Of a stretch of DNA of 64,000 nt, positions 33,728-42,765 are shown piece after piece. The translations under genes were made by a program, and so were the position numbers. Numbering within the stretch: the first letter of the stretch is position 1; every line of letters starts with the position of its first letter. The DNA comes from Paenibacillus sp. 1_12 (GTDB lineage: Bacteria; Bacillota; Bacilli; Paenibacillales; NBRC-103111). The DNA is taken from contig NZ_FOTE01000001.1 of assembly GCF_900114475.1 (NCBI RefSeq), forward strand, positions 124,001 to 188,000. The letters run 5' to 3'. The notes under the pieces were generated by a model that worked only from the letters and a program-made list of their open reading frames with translations, did not search any database and was not told the DNA's origin.

Positions 33728-34960
33728 TTAATAATTTACGCCTGAGCCTGATTTGGCCCAGTCTTTTCTCCAGCTGCGTGATACCGCATAGAAGGCTAAC
33801 GTTACGACCAGAACAATTGAAGCGACTACCATAAATCCAGTAACATGAGACCCGGTAGCTTGCTTTAAAGGTCCTAAAATGTTATTCGGCAGCAAAAATC
33901 CTCCAAACCCTCCTGCTGCACCTACAATACCTGTGACAACTCCGATTTCTTTGGAGAAACGCTGCGGCACCAACTGGAAGATAGATCCATTTCCCATGCC
34001 TAGGCAAGCCATCATCACACTCGTAATCAGCAGCATCACCATAAAGGAGCTTGGCATTGTCGACACGAGAAAAGCACAGACGCAGACAACGGAGTAGAGA
34101 ATCAGCATGAACCGCATGCCCCCTACCTTATCTGCTATGTATCCGCCTATGGGTCTAAAAAGACTGCCTGCAATAACCGTAATCGTAACTAGATAACCAA
34201 TTTGAATTTTGGACAATCCACCTGCCATCGCATTTTCCCCATACACATCATAAAAGAAAATACTGAAATAACTGGAAAACCCGACAAACCCGCCAAACGT
34301 AATTGCATAAAAGACACTGAACCACCAGGTATCCTTATGTTTAAATGCCGACAAATAATCAAGGATTCCTTTGGGAGCCGGTTGATTTGGACTATCCTTC
34401 GCCATTAGGATATAAGCGATCAATACTAGCACCAACGGAATAATCGCAAGCCCAAATACATTGTGCCATCCCATACTTGCTGCCAGCTGCGGGCCAAAAA
34501 AGGTGGCAATTGCTGTACCGCTATTGCCTGCGCCTGCAATACCCATCGCTAAGCCTTGATACTGCGGCGGGTACCAACGACTTGCCAGAGAGAGGGATAC
34601 AGCAAAGCTTGCGCCTGCAATCCCAAGTAAAAAACCGAGTGCCAGTACTTGATTAAAGGTCGTACCGCCCAGCCACCCCCACAATAGAGGCAGGATGGTC
34701 AGCAGCATACCGATAATTCCCGCTTTCCGAGATCCGATGCGATCAGCCAGAATTCCCATTGGTATTCTAAATATGGAGCCTCCCAATGTAGGAATCGCCA
34801 CAATGGTTGCCTTTTGCCCATCCGTTAGTCCAAAATCCTTCGTTACGTATAAAGCCAAAGCACCAAATAACACCCAAATCATGAAACTAACATCGAAATA
34901 TAGAAATGCTGACATCAAACTCGGAAAATGCCCTGATTTTTTAAAATTTTTAACTTCCAA
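33728..34960 (-). CDS. nitrate/nitrite MFS transporter (NarK/NasA, NNP family)
   Basis: 12-helix major facilitator for nitrate uptake or nitrite export. Both NNP signature motifs are visible: GIAGAGNSGTAIATFFGPQLA-like in helix 5 (about 140-160) and GVVTGIVGAAGGFGGFLLP in helix 11 (about 340-358). The MFS loop GILADRIGSRKAG lies between helices 2 and 3. TTG start with GGGAGG nine bases upstream. No nitrate reductase is in the window, so assimilatory versus respiratory use is open. It interrupts the otherwise syntenic pheB-obg junction. Confidence 0.88.
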   Translation of the reverse strand: MEVKNFKKSGHFPSLMSAFLYFDVSFMIWVLFGALALYVTKDFGLTDGQKATIVAIPTLGGSIFRIPMGILADRIGSRKAGIIGMLLTILPLLWGWLGGTTFNQVLALGFLLGIAGASFAVSLSLASRWYPPQYQGLAMGIAGAGNSGTAIATFFGPQLAASMGWHNVFGLAIIPLVLVLIAYILMAKDSPNQPAPKGILDYLSAFKHKDTWWFSVFYAITFGGFVGFSSYFSIFFYDVYGENAMAGGLSKIQIGYLVTITVIAGSLFRPIGGYIADKVGGMRFMLILYSVVCVCAFLVSTMPSSFMVMLLITSVMMACLGMGNGSIFQLVPQRFSKEIGVVTGIVGAAGGFGGFLLPNNILGPLKQATGSHVTGFMVVASIVLVVTLAFYAVSRSWRKDWAKSGSGVNY

Positions 34961-35063
34961 TCTATAATGCCTCCCTAGTCGGTATGAAAGGTTTACATAA
35001 AATAAGAGAAATGCCAGCTCACATTAAATACATGCGCAGCGGGTACTCCTCTTATCGAGCTAA

Positions 35064-36365
35064 CTATTCTTTTTCAACAAACTCAAATTCAAAATCACCA
35101 ATTTGAATGGTCTGTCCATCTACAGCACCACGAGTTCGAAGCGCTTGATCAATACCTTTTTTACGTAAAATCCGCGCAAATCGCTCAACCGCTTCCTGCG
35201 TACTGAAGTTCGTTCGTTTGATCAGCTTTTCAATACTTGGGCTTTCAATTACAAACGTGTCATTCTCACGTCGGATGGTGAATTCCTCATCATCCTGCGC
35301 TTCAAATTTGAATACCTTCCGCTCAGACAGATCAACGAGATCCTCCAGCAATGGCATATCAGGAATTGTTTCCAGCAGGTCCGCAACTTTGTACAAAAGC
35401 TCCTGAACACCGTTTTTGGTCACTGCCGATACAGGTATCACACGAATAGAAGGATCCGCTTCCGCAAGCTGGCGTGTAAATTCCTCCAAATAGACTTCTG
35501 CGTCTGGCATGTCCATTTTATTAGCAACAACAATTTGCGGCCGCTCACCCAGCTTAGCACTATACAGCGTTAGCTCATTGTTGATTTTTTGCCAATCATC
35601 AAAAGGATCACGTCCATCCGTAGCCGCCATATCGATGATATGAACAACAACACGCGTTCTTTCTACATGTCGCAGAAACTCATGGCCGAGACCTACGCCC
35701 TCATGAGCCCCTTCAATTAATCCTGGTAAGTCGGCCATCACAAAGCTTCGACCATCACCTACGTCAACAACACCCAAATTTGGAGTCAGCGTTGTAAAAT
35801 GATAAGCAGCGATCTTAGGCTGAGCTGCGGATACAACAGACAGCAATGTTGATTTCCCTACACTCGGAAAACCTACCAAGCCGACATCAGCCATTACCTT
35901 AAGCTCAAGCACAAGCCAACGCTCCTGGCCTTCTTCCCCATTTTCGGCTATCTCCGGTGCAGGATTGTTCGCCGTAGCAAACTTCGCATTACCACGACCA
36001 CCACGACCACCCTTGGCTACAATGACCTCCTGATCATGGCGTGTTAAATCTGCCATAATTTCGTGAGTATCATCATTAATCACTACCGTACCCGGAGGTA
36101 CTCTAACGATTAAATCCTCAGCATTAGCGCCATGCTGCGTTTTGTTCCGGCCTTTAATTCCACGATCGGCTTTAAAATGCTTTTGGTATCTGAAGTCAAC
36201 CAATGTGCGAAGACCTTCGTCTACCCGGAAAATAACGTTTCCTCCGTTACCTCCATCGCCACCGCCCGGCCCTCCATCAGGTACATACTTTTCTCTGCGG
36301 AATGCAACGAGGCCATCGCCTCCATCGCCGCCTTTAACATAAATCTTCGCTTTATCGATAAACAT
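35064..36365 (-). CDS. obg: GTPase ObgE/CgtA
   Basis: Ribosome-assembly and stress GTPase, essential and tied to sporulation in Bacillus. 433 residues: glycine-rich Obg fold (1-158, [20 protein letters not shown]), G domain with [27 protein letters not shown] and SAVT, then the C-terminal OCT domain (about 355-430). Follows spo0B by 12 bases, the same pair as in B. subtilis. Confidence 0.98.
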   Translation of the reverse strand: MFIDKAKIYVKGGDGGDGLVAFRREKYVPDGGPGGGDGGNGGNVIFRVDEGLRTLVDFRYQKHFKADRGIKGRNKTQHGANAEDLIVRVPPGTVVINDDTHEIMADLTRHDQEVIVAKGGRGGRGNAKFATANNPAPEIAENGEEGQERWLVLELKVMADVGLVGFPSVGKSTLLSVVSAAQPKIAAYHFTTLTPNLGVVDVGDGRSFVMADLPGLIEGAHEGVGLGHEFLRHVERTRVVVHIIDMAATDGRDPFDDWQKINNELTLYSAKLGERPQIVVANKMDMPDAEVYLEEFTRQLAEADPSIRVIPVSAVTKNGVQELLYKVADLLETIPDMPLLEDLVDLSERKVFKFEAQDDEEFTIRRENDTFVIESPSIEKLIKRTNFSTQEAVERFARILRKKGIDQALRTRGAVDGQTIQIGDFEFEFVEKE

Positions 36366-36377
36366 GCCTACACCTCT

Positions 36378-37022
36378 TTATATATTCAACGGCAATTCGA
36401 TGTTCACTGCTATAGAATGCCCATCCCATTGATTTGTTTTCAATGTCATATTCATTTCGGATTGGAGCCTGACTCGTTCCAGAGCAGCCAACAGCTGATC
36501 ACAAGCCTTGTCACATTGGTAATTAACATTTATTATCAGCTCACCCACCGTTTGGGTCAGCTTTAAAAGTAAACTATGCTCATGTTCATGATGAGCGACC
36601 GCATGTTCTTTAAAAACCTCAATAACCGCGATCAACAGTTGAGTCAATCTTTTGCAATCGAACGATAACTCATTTAAATGAATTTCATGTTCCATTTCAA
36701 CTTCAAGCTTTAATTCCTTCACCTCGGCCTGTACCGAGAATATATATACAATCAGTTCGGGAACTCCGAGCTTCGAAATGTTACTTTCACGCTGAACCTT
36801 TAATTTGATGGTGTGCATCAAACTCTCCAGCTTTTCATACTTGCGGAGCTTGACATAGCCGAATATTAATTGAATCTCATTCATCCAATCGTGCCGATAG
36901 TGGTTAAATAAGCGAATCAATCGGAGATCCTGATCGAATTCTCTGTCATCACCCATTAAAATGGCCCCATTTTCACACTGATTACCGAAGCATTCTTCGC
37001 TGAACGGTCGATTCGAACCCAT
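36378..37022 (-). CDS. spo0B: Spo0B-like sporulation initiation phosphotransferase
   Basis: In B. subtilis Spo0B passes phosphate from Spo0F to Spo0A. This 214-residue protein has the hairpin with LFNHYRHDWMNEIQLIFGYVK, where His44 in HDWMN corresponds to the phosphorylated His30 of B. subtilis Spo0B, followed by a degenerate ATPase-like domain. The rest is poorly conserved. About 25 N-terminal residues are extra. ATG with GGAGAG six bases upstream. Position just before obg strongly supports the call. Confidence 0.88.
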   Translation of the reverse strand: MGSNRPFSEECFGNQCENGAILMGDDREFDQDLRLIRLFNHYRHDWMNEIQLIFGYVKLRKYEKLESLMHTIKLKVQRESNISKLGVPELIVYIFSVQAEVKELKLEVEMEHEIHLNELSFDCKRLTQLLIAVIEVFKEHAVAHHEHEHSLLLKLTQTVGELIINVNYQCDKACDQLLAALERVRLQSEMNMTLKTNQWDGHSIAVNIELPLNI

Positions 37023-37051
37023 GTCAATCTCTCCGATCCCCTAGTCCAAAT

Positions 37052-37086
37052 ATAGAAAAATCCCCGGCGACACTGAATCGCCGGGG
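37052..37086 (-). terminator. intrinsic terminator after rpmA
   Basis: 9 bp GC-rich arms CCCCGGCGA / TCGCCGGGG with a 7-base loop, followed on the minus strand by ATTTTTCTATATTT. It would end the rplU-prp-rpmA transcript before spo0B-obg. Confidence 0.85.
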
Positions 37087-37103
37087 CTATCGTCGATGAC
37101 GTA

Positions 37104-37415
37104 TTATACTTCTACAGCTGCAGCCACCGGAGCGACTTCAAAAGGGTAAACACTTACTTTTTTGCGAGTACGACCATAACGCTCGAACTTCACAACGCCT
37201 TCGATCAAAGCAAACAACGTATCATCGGAACCGATACCTACGTTATTGCCCGGATGAATCTTAGTTCCGCGTTGGCGGTACAAGATGCTTCCAGCGCTAA
37301 CTCCTTGGCCATCAGCACGTTTAGCGCCAAGACGCTTACCGATACTGTCACGACCGTTCTTCGTGGAACCTACACCCTTCTTGGATGCAAACATCTGAAG
37401 ATTTAATTGTAACAT
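37104..37415 (-). CDS. rpmA: 50S ribosomal protein L27 (with cleavable N-terminal extension)
   Basis: Ribosomal protein at the peptidyl-transferase centre. The protein starts [21 protein letters not shown]. In Firmicutes the LQMF-A bond is cut by the Prp protease before L27 can work in the ribosome, and prp is the gene just upstream. The open frame begins at 37433, but ATG 37415 follows AGGAGG by eight bases, giving 103 residues. Confidence 0.97.
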   Translation of the reverse strand: MLQLNLQMFASKKGVGSTKNGRDSIGKRLGAKRADGQGVSAGSILYRQRGTKIHPGNNVGIGSDDTLFALIEGVVKFERYGRTRKKVSVYPFEVAPVAAAVEV

Positions 37416-37429
37416 GGTGTCAACCTCCT

Positions 37430-37762
37430 TCATTTCTTATTTTCTTGCAAATCTATATACGCACTGTACGATTGTTTAATAGTTTGCAGCATGACAACCA
37501 TCGACTCCAAAATCATCTGCAGCTTTTCATCCAATACGTTATCCGCAAGCTCAGAAACATCAACTTCCAGCAAGCCATGCTTGGCTTGAGTTTTTAATTG
37601 AATTCCCAGCAATGCTTCAACCGAATTGACTGTACCTACCGTAACAGCAGATACACCTGCACAGACAATATCTTTGCCAGGCTCATCATACATGGCATGA
37701 CCTTTTACTTGAAACGAATAGATACGACCGTCAGGCTTGCGCTTAATCTTTACACGAATCAT
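37430..37762 (-). CDS. prp: Prp, cysteine protease that processes L27
   Basis: Formerly ysxB. The 110-residue protein has [19 protein letters not shown], with His22 and Cys34 exactly at the catalytic positions known for Staphylococcus Prp. It lies between rplU (10 bases upstream) and rpmA, the conserved order, and its substrate is the product of the next gene. ATG start. Confidence 0.94.
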   Translation of the reverse strand: MIRVKIKRKPDGRIYSFQVKGHAMYDEPGKDIVCAGVSAVTVGTVNSVEALLGIQLKTQAKHGLLEVDVSELADNVLDEKLQMILESMVVMLQTIKQSYSAYIDLQENKK

Positions 37763-37772
37763 CTGCTGATCC

Positions 37773-38084
37773 CTAAGCTTTGATAGCTTCGATTACAACT
37801 TTAGTGTAAGGTTGACGATGACCTTGTTTACGACGATAGTTTTTCTTGGCTTTGTATTTGTAAACGATGATTTTCTCACCTTTACCATGCTTTTCCACTT
37901 TCGCGGAAACAGCAGCTCCGGAAACCAATGGAGCTCCAAGAACTAAACCAGATTCTTTAGACACAGCCAAAACTTTGTCAAAAGTAACGGAATCGCCTTC
38001 ACCAGCATTCAATTTTTCGATGTATAGTACATCGCCTTCTTGAACCTTGTATTGCTTACCACCTGTTTCAATAATTGCGTACAT
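37773..38084 (-). CDS. rplU: 50S ribosomal protein L21
   Basis: 103 residues, [25 protein letters not shown] through the basic [20 protein letters not shown] signature. AAGGAGGTG seven bases upstream. Preceded by a structured leader (38085-38195) and its own sigma-A promoter. Confidence 0.98.
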   Translation of the reverse strand: MYAIIETGGKQYKVQEGDVLYIEKLNAGEGDSVTFDKVLAVSKESGLVLGAPLVSGAAVSAKVEKHGKGEKIIVYKYKAKKNYRRKQGHRQPYTKVVIEAIKA

Positions 38085-38195
38085 ATTGTTGCACCTCCTT
38101 CATGTCTCAGACTCGCCTATAAGCAGGTGATGTGCTATCACAATAGACACATACTTATACCTGTTTCGCGCGGTTACAGCATGTTTTGCAACATA
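38085..38195 (-). ncRNA. probable L21 (rplU) mRNA leader
   Basis: A ~110-base untranslated leader between the promoter and the rplU RBS. On the minus strand it has a hairpin GTATGTTGCAAAACATGC, then AGGTATAAGTATGTGTCTATTGTGATAGCACA whose TGTGTCTAT pairs with ATAGCACA, and ACCTGCTTATAGG able to pair back with the AGGTATAAG segment. Firmicute rplU genes have an autoregulatory L21 leader; the position and the form fit, but I could not test it against the covariance model. Confidence 0.55.
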
Positions 38196-38202
38196 CTCGA
38201 AT

Positions 38203-38231
38203 ATTTTATCACAGTGAACTTAACAAAGCAA
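38203..38231 (-). promoter_or_regulatory. sigma-A promoter of rplU-prp-rpmA
   Basis: Minus-strand TTGCTT (38231-38226), 17-base spacer, TAAAAT (38208-38203). Confidence 0.6.
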
Positions 38232-38259
38232 CACTTACTTTGTGGCAGATGATCACTGT

Positions 38260-39501
38260 TTATTTGGACCAAATCCAGCCATTTCCGTCGCAAGTCTTGC
38301 AGCGGGTTATGGGAAGCTTATCCGTGCCTGTCTTTATTTTTTTGCGTGTCAGCTCCATAAGTCCAAGCTTCGTCCAACCGACAACCACCGTTTTGGTTCG
38401 ATCTTTACGTGTTTCTTCTACGAGTAATTCCAATACCTGCTGTCGATTCGATTCCAATCCCATATCGATGAAGTCTATAACGATTAGCCCTCCGATATCC
38501 CGTAGTCTGAGCAGTCTGGCAATATCCTTGGCCGCCATTAAATTCGTATCGTACACCGTCTGCTCCAAGCTGACGCTGCCTGTATATTTGCCCGTATTCA
38601 CATCAAAAACGGTCAGTGCCTCCGTATAATCTACAATCAGATAGCCACCGTTATCCAACCATACTTTTCGTTTAAAACCACTTTGCAGCTGCTCGTCGAC
38701 ATGATAAGTTGCAAATAGCGATATCGACCGACTCTCAAACAAACGTACGTGCTCACATAACGAAGGCGCCGACGTCCGCAGCAGAGAAACGATGGAGTGG
38801 TATATTTCCTTATCATCGATCCAAAGCTCTTTAATATCCTCGCTAAATCCGTCGCGTACCCATCTGGAAAGAAGGCCAAAATCACTATAAACCTTCCGCG
38901 GCACGGCACCTGGCTTTTGGACCGATTTTTCTACCGTTAGCCAGCGCTGTCGAAGCTCCTCCAAATCGGCGGCAATCGTCGCTTCCGAAGCCCCTTGTGC
39001 AGCCGTTCGCACAATGAAGCCTTCTCCAGGGATTACCTTGCTTTCTGCAGCACGCTTTAGACGCAGCCGTTCCTCTTCATTTGCAATTTTTCGCGATACA
39101 CCAATGTAATCCGCCTCAGGCATGTAAACTCCCCATCTGCCAGGAATGGAATGATGCGTCGTAACACGTGCTCCCTTCGTTCCAACAGGCTCCTTAACCA
39201 CCTGAACGAGCAAGGTTTGTCCTTCCTGAACCAGGTCGGTGACCAACGGCTTCTGTTGGGGCTGTTTGTCTAAATGAGCAGGAAGCATATCGTCGATGTA
39301 CAAAAATGCATTTTTCTCAAGTCCTATATCCAAAAATGCGGCCTGCATTCCTTGCAGTACCCGCATGACACGACCTAAATACATATTGCCAGCCAATTGC
39401 TCGGTTCCACGAGACTCGTTGTCATACTCAGCCAGCTTGCCATTTTCCAACACAGCTACTTCAATTTGATCTTGTCCGCATTGAACCAGAATTTGCTTCA
39501 T
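38260..39501 (-). CDS. rng: ribonuclease E/G family protein
   Basis: Endoribonuclease for rRNA/mRNA processing. S1-like N-terminal domain (YLGRVMRVLQGMQAAFLDIG), the RNase E/G catalytic domain with GEGFIVRTAAQGA, GGYLIVDYTEALTVFDVNTGK and the metal-site DIGGLIVIDFIDM, and a C-terminal Zn-link-like CKTCDGNGWIW. The open frame starts at 39567, inside spoIVFB, but ATG 39501 has GAGGTGG close upstream and gives 413 residues. B. subtilis lacks rng; it is frequent in Paenibacillus at this site. Confidence 0.95.
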   Translation of the reverse strand: MKQILVQCGQDQIEVAVLENGKLAEYDNESRGTEQLAGNMYLGRVMRVLQGMQAAFLDIGLEKNAFLYIDDMLPAHLDKQPQQKPLVTDLVQEGQTLLVQVVKEPVGTKGARVTTHHSIPGRWGVYMPEADYIGVSRKIANEEERLRLKRAAESKVIPGEGFIVRTAAQGASEATIAADLEELRQRWLTVEKSVQKPGAVPRKVYSDFGLLSRWVRDGFSEDIKELWIDDKEIYHSIVSLLRTSAPSLCEHVRLFESRSISLFATYHVDEQLQSGFKRKVWLDNGGYLIVDYTEALTVFDVNTGKYTGSVSLEQTVYDTNLMAAKDIARLLRLRDIGGLIVIDFIDMGLESNRQQVLELLVEETRKDRTKTVVVGWTKLGLMELTRKKIKTGTDKLPITRCKTCDGNGWIWSK

Positions 39502-39523
39502 CTTTTCCACCTCGCCTTCCATT

Positions 39524-40423
39524 TTACATGAAAAGCTCAGAAATCGCACATCCCCGCTTGGACTCATTAAAATAGGAATACAGCAACGGCTGTTCCGATA
39601 CTACGGACCTTATGGACCCATGCTCGTCCAGTACATAAACTAAATGGTATTTTTCACGCATGAATAAACGAACAACATCCTTGATACGTCGACTCCCATT
39701 AACTACGATAGGTTGAGCCATTGTCCCCGCCCCCATTAATCGAACCAAAGCCGTTTCACGGTGCAGCAAAAAACGCATGAAATGGTAAGCTCTCCCTTTG
39801 TAGCTATACCAGTTGGAATAGATTAAAAAGATGCCAATCATCAGTAGATTCAGCTGAATGCCGCCTCCACGTACGACATGTAATACAGAGAGAATGGTAA
39901 CAACCAGACTCAGCACAAGGCTTAAGCAGCAGCTAAGCGTGATTACACGATGATAAGGCAGCCATAAACTCATCAGAGACCCCAGCAGCTTCCCCCCATC
40001 GAGCGGCGTAATTGGGAGCAGATTAAACAAGGCGATATAGAGATTGGCTTCAATAAAGTAGGCGCTCCACTGCTCCGATACCAAACCCATCCATTGCAGC
40101 AAATAGGCAATTAGCATCATCCAGATGTTTTGCAAAGGGCCTGCTATCACTACAATGACTTCTTGCCAGACCGGCACGCTGCCAAGCTCCTCAACCACAG
40201 CCTCGCCTCCGTAGGGCAGCAGCAGCACTTCTTTAATGCGCCAGCCGAATCCTTTGGCAGCTAGTACATGACCCATTTCATGCACAAGCACAATTCCGAA
40301 TAACGTAGCTATTTCTATAAAATAACCACCTGCTACGGACAGCAGCATCACAATTGAAAACAGCGGATGAATTCGAATGGGAACACCGAACCATCGATTC
40401 CACCTAATCAAAAGCAACCACAT
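39524..40423 (-). CDS. spoIVFB: SpoIVFB-like site-2 intramembrane metalloprotease
   Basis: Cleaves pro-sigma-K inside the mother-cell membrane to release sigma-K. 299 residues with five to six helices. The zinc site VHEMGH (47-52) and the second motif NLLPITPLDGGK (134-145, Asp142 the third ligand) are intact. The C-terminal part (about 230-299) is a single CBS-like segment, the ATP-sensing part in B. subtilis. Start overlaps the spoIVFA end by 20 bases. Confidence 0.95.
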   Translation of the reverse strand: MWLLLIRWNRWFGVPIRIHPLFSIVMLLSVAGGYFIEIATLFGIVLVHEMGHVLAAKGFGWRIKEVLLLPYGGEAVVEELGSVPVWQEVIVVIAGPLQNIWMMLIAYLLQWMGLVSEQWSAYFIEANLYIALFNLLPITPLDGGKLLGSLMSLWLPYHRVITLSCCLSLVLSLVVTILSVLHVVRGGGIQLNLLMIGIFLIYSNWYSYKGRAYHFMRFLLHRETALVRLMGAGTMAQPIVVNGSRRIKDVVRLFMREKYHLVYVLDEHGSIRSVVSEQPLLYSYFNESKRGCAISELFM

Positions 40424-41174
40424 CCATCGGATTTAAATACTGATTATTCTTAGAAATGGCGAAATACAGATATCCAGCCTGCTTGGAGGTATTGGCGGAA
40501 ACTTTGCCAATCGTTTCTCCTCCCTTTATCCAATCATTAAGCTCGACCTTTGCTTCAATCCAGCCATACACAGACTCTAGGCCATTCGCATGACGAATGA
40601 CAACAGTAAAGCCCGTGTCATCCTTATTGCCTTTGTAAATAACCAAGCCTGTATCCAAAGCCGCTACTGTCGCATCGCCTTTCGTCTCAAGCGTTACGCC
40701 TAATCGACTTGATTCATAAGGAGCAATGACTGTTCCTCTCACCGGGGAGAAATAGTGCTTCTTAAGCGCCGTCACCTTCTGGGCCTCCTGCTGCTTACCT
40801 GGCATCCAGGCAGGAAGCAGCGACGGATTCCCGCCCCATTGCCGCTCATACCATAAAGTAACCATATGAAAATCAAAAGATTCATTCAGCGATGCTGAAA
40901 TATGAGATTTGGCAATATTGGCCCAAGGATTATTCAATTGAAACAATCCCCACACCGTCGCAAATAACGCGCAGCTAATTACCAGTTTGATCCGAATGGA
41001 ATGGGCATTTGGACGAAACGGCCAACCTCCCTCATCTTCAGGACCAGCTGTCGATTGCTCGGAATACTCACGCATCCATTTACGTTTCCACACATATTCA
41101 GGATCATTCCAACGCTCTGATGCCTCTCGCAGCTGTTCCATTTGTCTATGGTTCATTTTATCCCGTGTTTCCAT
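40404..41174 (-). CDS. spoIVFA: SpoIVFA-like inhibitor of SpoIVFB, with LytM/M23 domain
   Basis: In B. subtilis SpoIVFA holds SpoIVFB inactive until cut by SpoIVB. 256 residues: soluble N-terminus, one helix (about 64-80, IKLVISCALFATVWGLFQL), then an M23-type fold with GTVIAPYESSRLGVTLETKG and NGLESVYGWIEAKVELNDWIKGGETIGKV. The zinc-binding HxGxD/HxH residues of active M23 enzymes are not seen, so it is probably non-catalytic. ATG with AGGAGG nine bases upstream; a sigma-E-like promoter lies at 41215-41243. Confidence 0.92.
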   Translation of the reverse strand: METRDKMNHRQMEQLREASERWNDPEYVWKRKWMREYSEQSTAGPEDEGGWPFRPNAHSIRIKLVISCALFATVWGLFQLNNPWANIAKSHISASLNESFDFHMVTLWYERQWGGNPSLLPAWMPGKQQEAQKVTALKKHYFSPVRGTVIAPYESSRLGVTLETKGDATVAALDTGLVIYKGNKDDTGFTVVIRHANGLESVYGWIEAKVELNDWIKGGETIGKVSANTSKQAGYLYFAISKNNQYLNPMDVVAFD

Positions 41175-41214
41175 GTCGATAATCCTCCTGCATCAGATAG
41201 GGCTTGTATATTCC

Positions 41215-41243
41215 ATCCTATGAGCATGTACACTCGAATATAA
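41215..41243 (-). promoter_or_regulatory. sigma-E-type promoter of spoIVFA-spoIVFB
   Basis: Minus-strand TTATATT (41243-41237), 14-base spacer, CATAGGAT (41222-41215). This fits the sigma-E pattern (ATATT, about 14 bases, CATACAAT) with two mismatches at -10, and the B. subtilis spoIVF operon is sigma-E-dependent. Confidence 0.5.
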
Positions 41244-41392
41244 CAAGCAGAGATATTAACTGATCAAGGATTCCTACCCATTTCGAATTCCATGTATACA
41301 AGCCTATAGACATACTTAGAAAAAAAGAGTTCCCTTAAAATCGAAATATGTTAAAATATCGTTCGGGAAGTTATATAAAGGGAGGTCACACT

Positions 41393-42667
41393 GTGTCACG
41401 CATCATTCAAGTTGATGAACGCCCTACGTTGGGTGAAAGCATTCCGCTAAGTTTACAGCACTTATTTGCAATGTTCGGCTCCACCGTGCTCGTACCTGTT
41501 TTGTTTCAGGTCGATCCGGCAACCATCCTGTTAATGAACGGGATCGGTACTTTGCTTTACATTTTTATGACCAAAGGTAAAATCCCCGCTTTTCTGGGAT
41601 CAAGCTTCGCCTTTCTGTCCCCAGTCTTCGTTGTTTTGGGCTCTAAAGGCTATAGCGCGGCATTAGGGGGATTTCTCGTTGTCGGTCTGATTTTTACAAT
41701 CGTTGCTTTACTCATCCGTGCTGTGGGGACGCGATGGATTGATGTTGTGTTCCCCCCCGCAGCGATGGGCGCCATTGTATCCGTTATCGGATTGGAGCTG
41801 GTTCCGACAGCTGCTGGAATGGCCGGCTTTATCGCACCAGGCGGCGCTCCCGCAGGCTGGACGCTGGACGGGACAGCCGTGACCGTTTCGGTTTTCACTT
41901 TTGCAGTAGGAACTATCGGTTCAGTCTTATTTCGCGGCATTTTTAAAGTCATTCCGATATTGATTGCGATTATCGCCGGATATGTGCTTGCTGCGATGTT
42001 AGGATTGGTACATATCAGGGAAATCGTAGCATCTGCTCCTTGGTTCAAACTCCCGACTTACTATAGCCCTACATTCGACTTAGCCAGTATCTTGATTATC
42101 GCTCCGGCGGCTCTGGTCGTAATTGCTGAACATATCGGTCACCTAATCGTAACCGGAAACATGGTTGGCAAGGATTTATCCAAAGACCCAGGACTCAGCA
42201 AATCATTGCTCGGAAACGGTGTTTCAACAATGCTATCCTCCCTGGTAGGCTCTACGCCTAATACAACCTATGGTGAAAATATCGGGGTTATGGCGATCAG
42301 TCGAGTATATTCCGTTTGGGTTATCGGAGGGGCTGCGATAATGGCGATAGTCCTGTCCTTCATCGGAAAAATATCCGCATTAATCCAGACCATCCCGACA
42401 CCCGTTATGGGTGGTGTTTCACTGCTGCTGTTTGGCGTAATCGCCGCATCGGGGATCCGGATGCTAGTAGAAACGAAGGTCGATTATTCCAAGCCAATCA
42501 ACCTGATACTAACAACGGTTGTGCTCGTTATCGGCCTTAGCGGAGCGACGCTGAAATGGGGACAATTCGAGCTCAAAGGTATGGCTTTGGCTACCATAGT
42601 TACGATTATACTCAGCTTATTCTTCAAACTGCTGGAAGTGCTCAAGCTTACCAATGAAAAAGCCTAA
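41393..42667 (+). CDS. uraA: uracil permease (NCS2 family)
   Basis: Proton-coupled uracil importer. About 14 helices; the NCS2 landmarks are LSLQHLFAMFGSTVLVPVLF (helix 1), AFLGSSFAFLSP (helix 3), APAALVVIAEHIGHL with the substrate Glu and His (helix 8) and SLVGSTPNTTYGENIG (helix 10). The E-H-I-G-H pair and the NTTYGEN motif favour uracil over xanthine. The frame opens at 41348, but GTG 41393 has GGGAGG seven bases upstream, giving 424 residues that start MSRIIQVDERPTLGE. No PyrR anti-terminator is visible upstream. Confidence 0.93.
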   Translation: MSRIIQVDERPTLGESIPLSLQHLFAMFGSTVLVPVLFQVDPATILLMNGIGTLLYIFMTKGKIPAFLGSSFAFLSPVFVVLGSKGYSAALGGFLVVGLIFTIVALLIRAVGTRWIDVVFPPAAMGAIVSVIGLELVPTAAGMAGFIAPGGAPAGWTLDGTAVTVSVFTFAVGTIGSVLFRGIFKVIPILIAIIAGYVLAAMLGLVHIREIVASAPWFKLPTYYSPTFDLASILIIAPAALVVIAEHIGHLIVTGNMVGKDLSKDPGLSKSLLGNGVSTMLSSLVGSTPNTTYGENIGVMAISRVYSVWVIGGAAIMAIVLSFIGKISALIQTIPTPVMGGVSLLLFGVIAASGIRMLVETKVDYSKPINLILTTVVLVIGLSGATLKWGQFELKGMALATIVTIILSLFFKLLEVLKLTNEKA

Positions 42668-42737
42668 GGGTTGTCATTTGTAAAAACAACAAGAACCTGC
42701 ATACGGATCTAACTTTAATATCTGTGTTCACGCAACA

Positions 42738-42765
42738 AAAAAAGCACCTTCAGGGGTGCTTTTTT
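42738..42765. terminator. bidirectional terminator between uraA and rodA
   Basis: 11 bp perfect arms AAAAAAGCACC / GGTGCTTTTTT, 6-base loop, between convergent genes. Confidence 0.9.

Noticed and set aside
40404-41174. Active M23 endopeptidase
   Set aside because: The zinc ligands of M23 enzymes are not visible and the gene is in the spoIVFA position before spoIVFB; treated as a non-catalytic LytM-type regulator.
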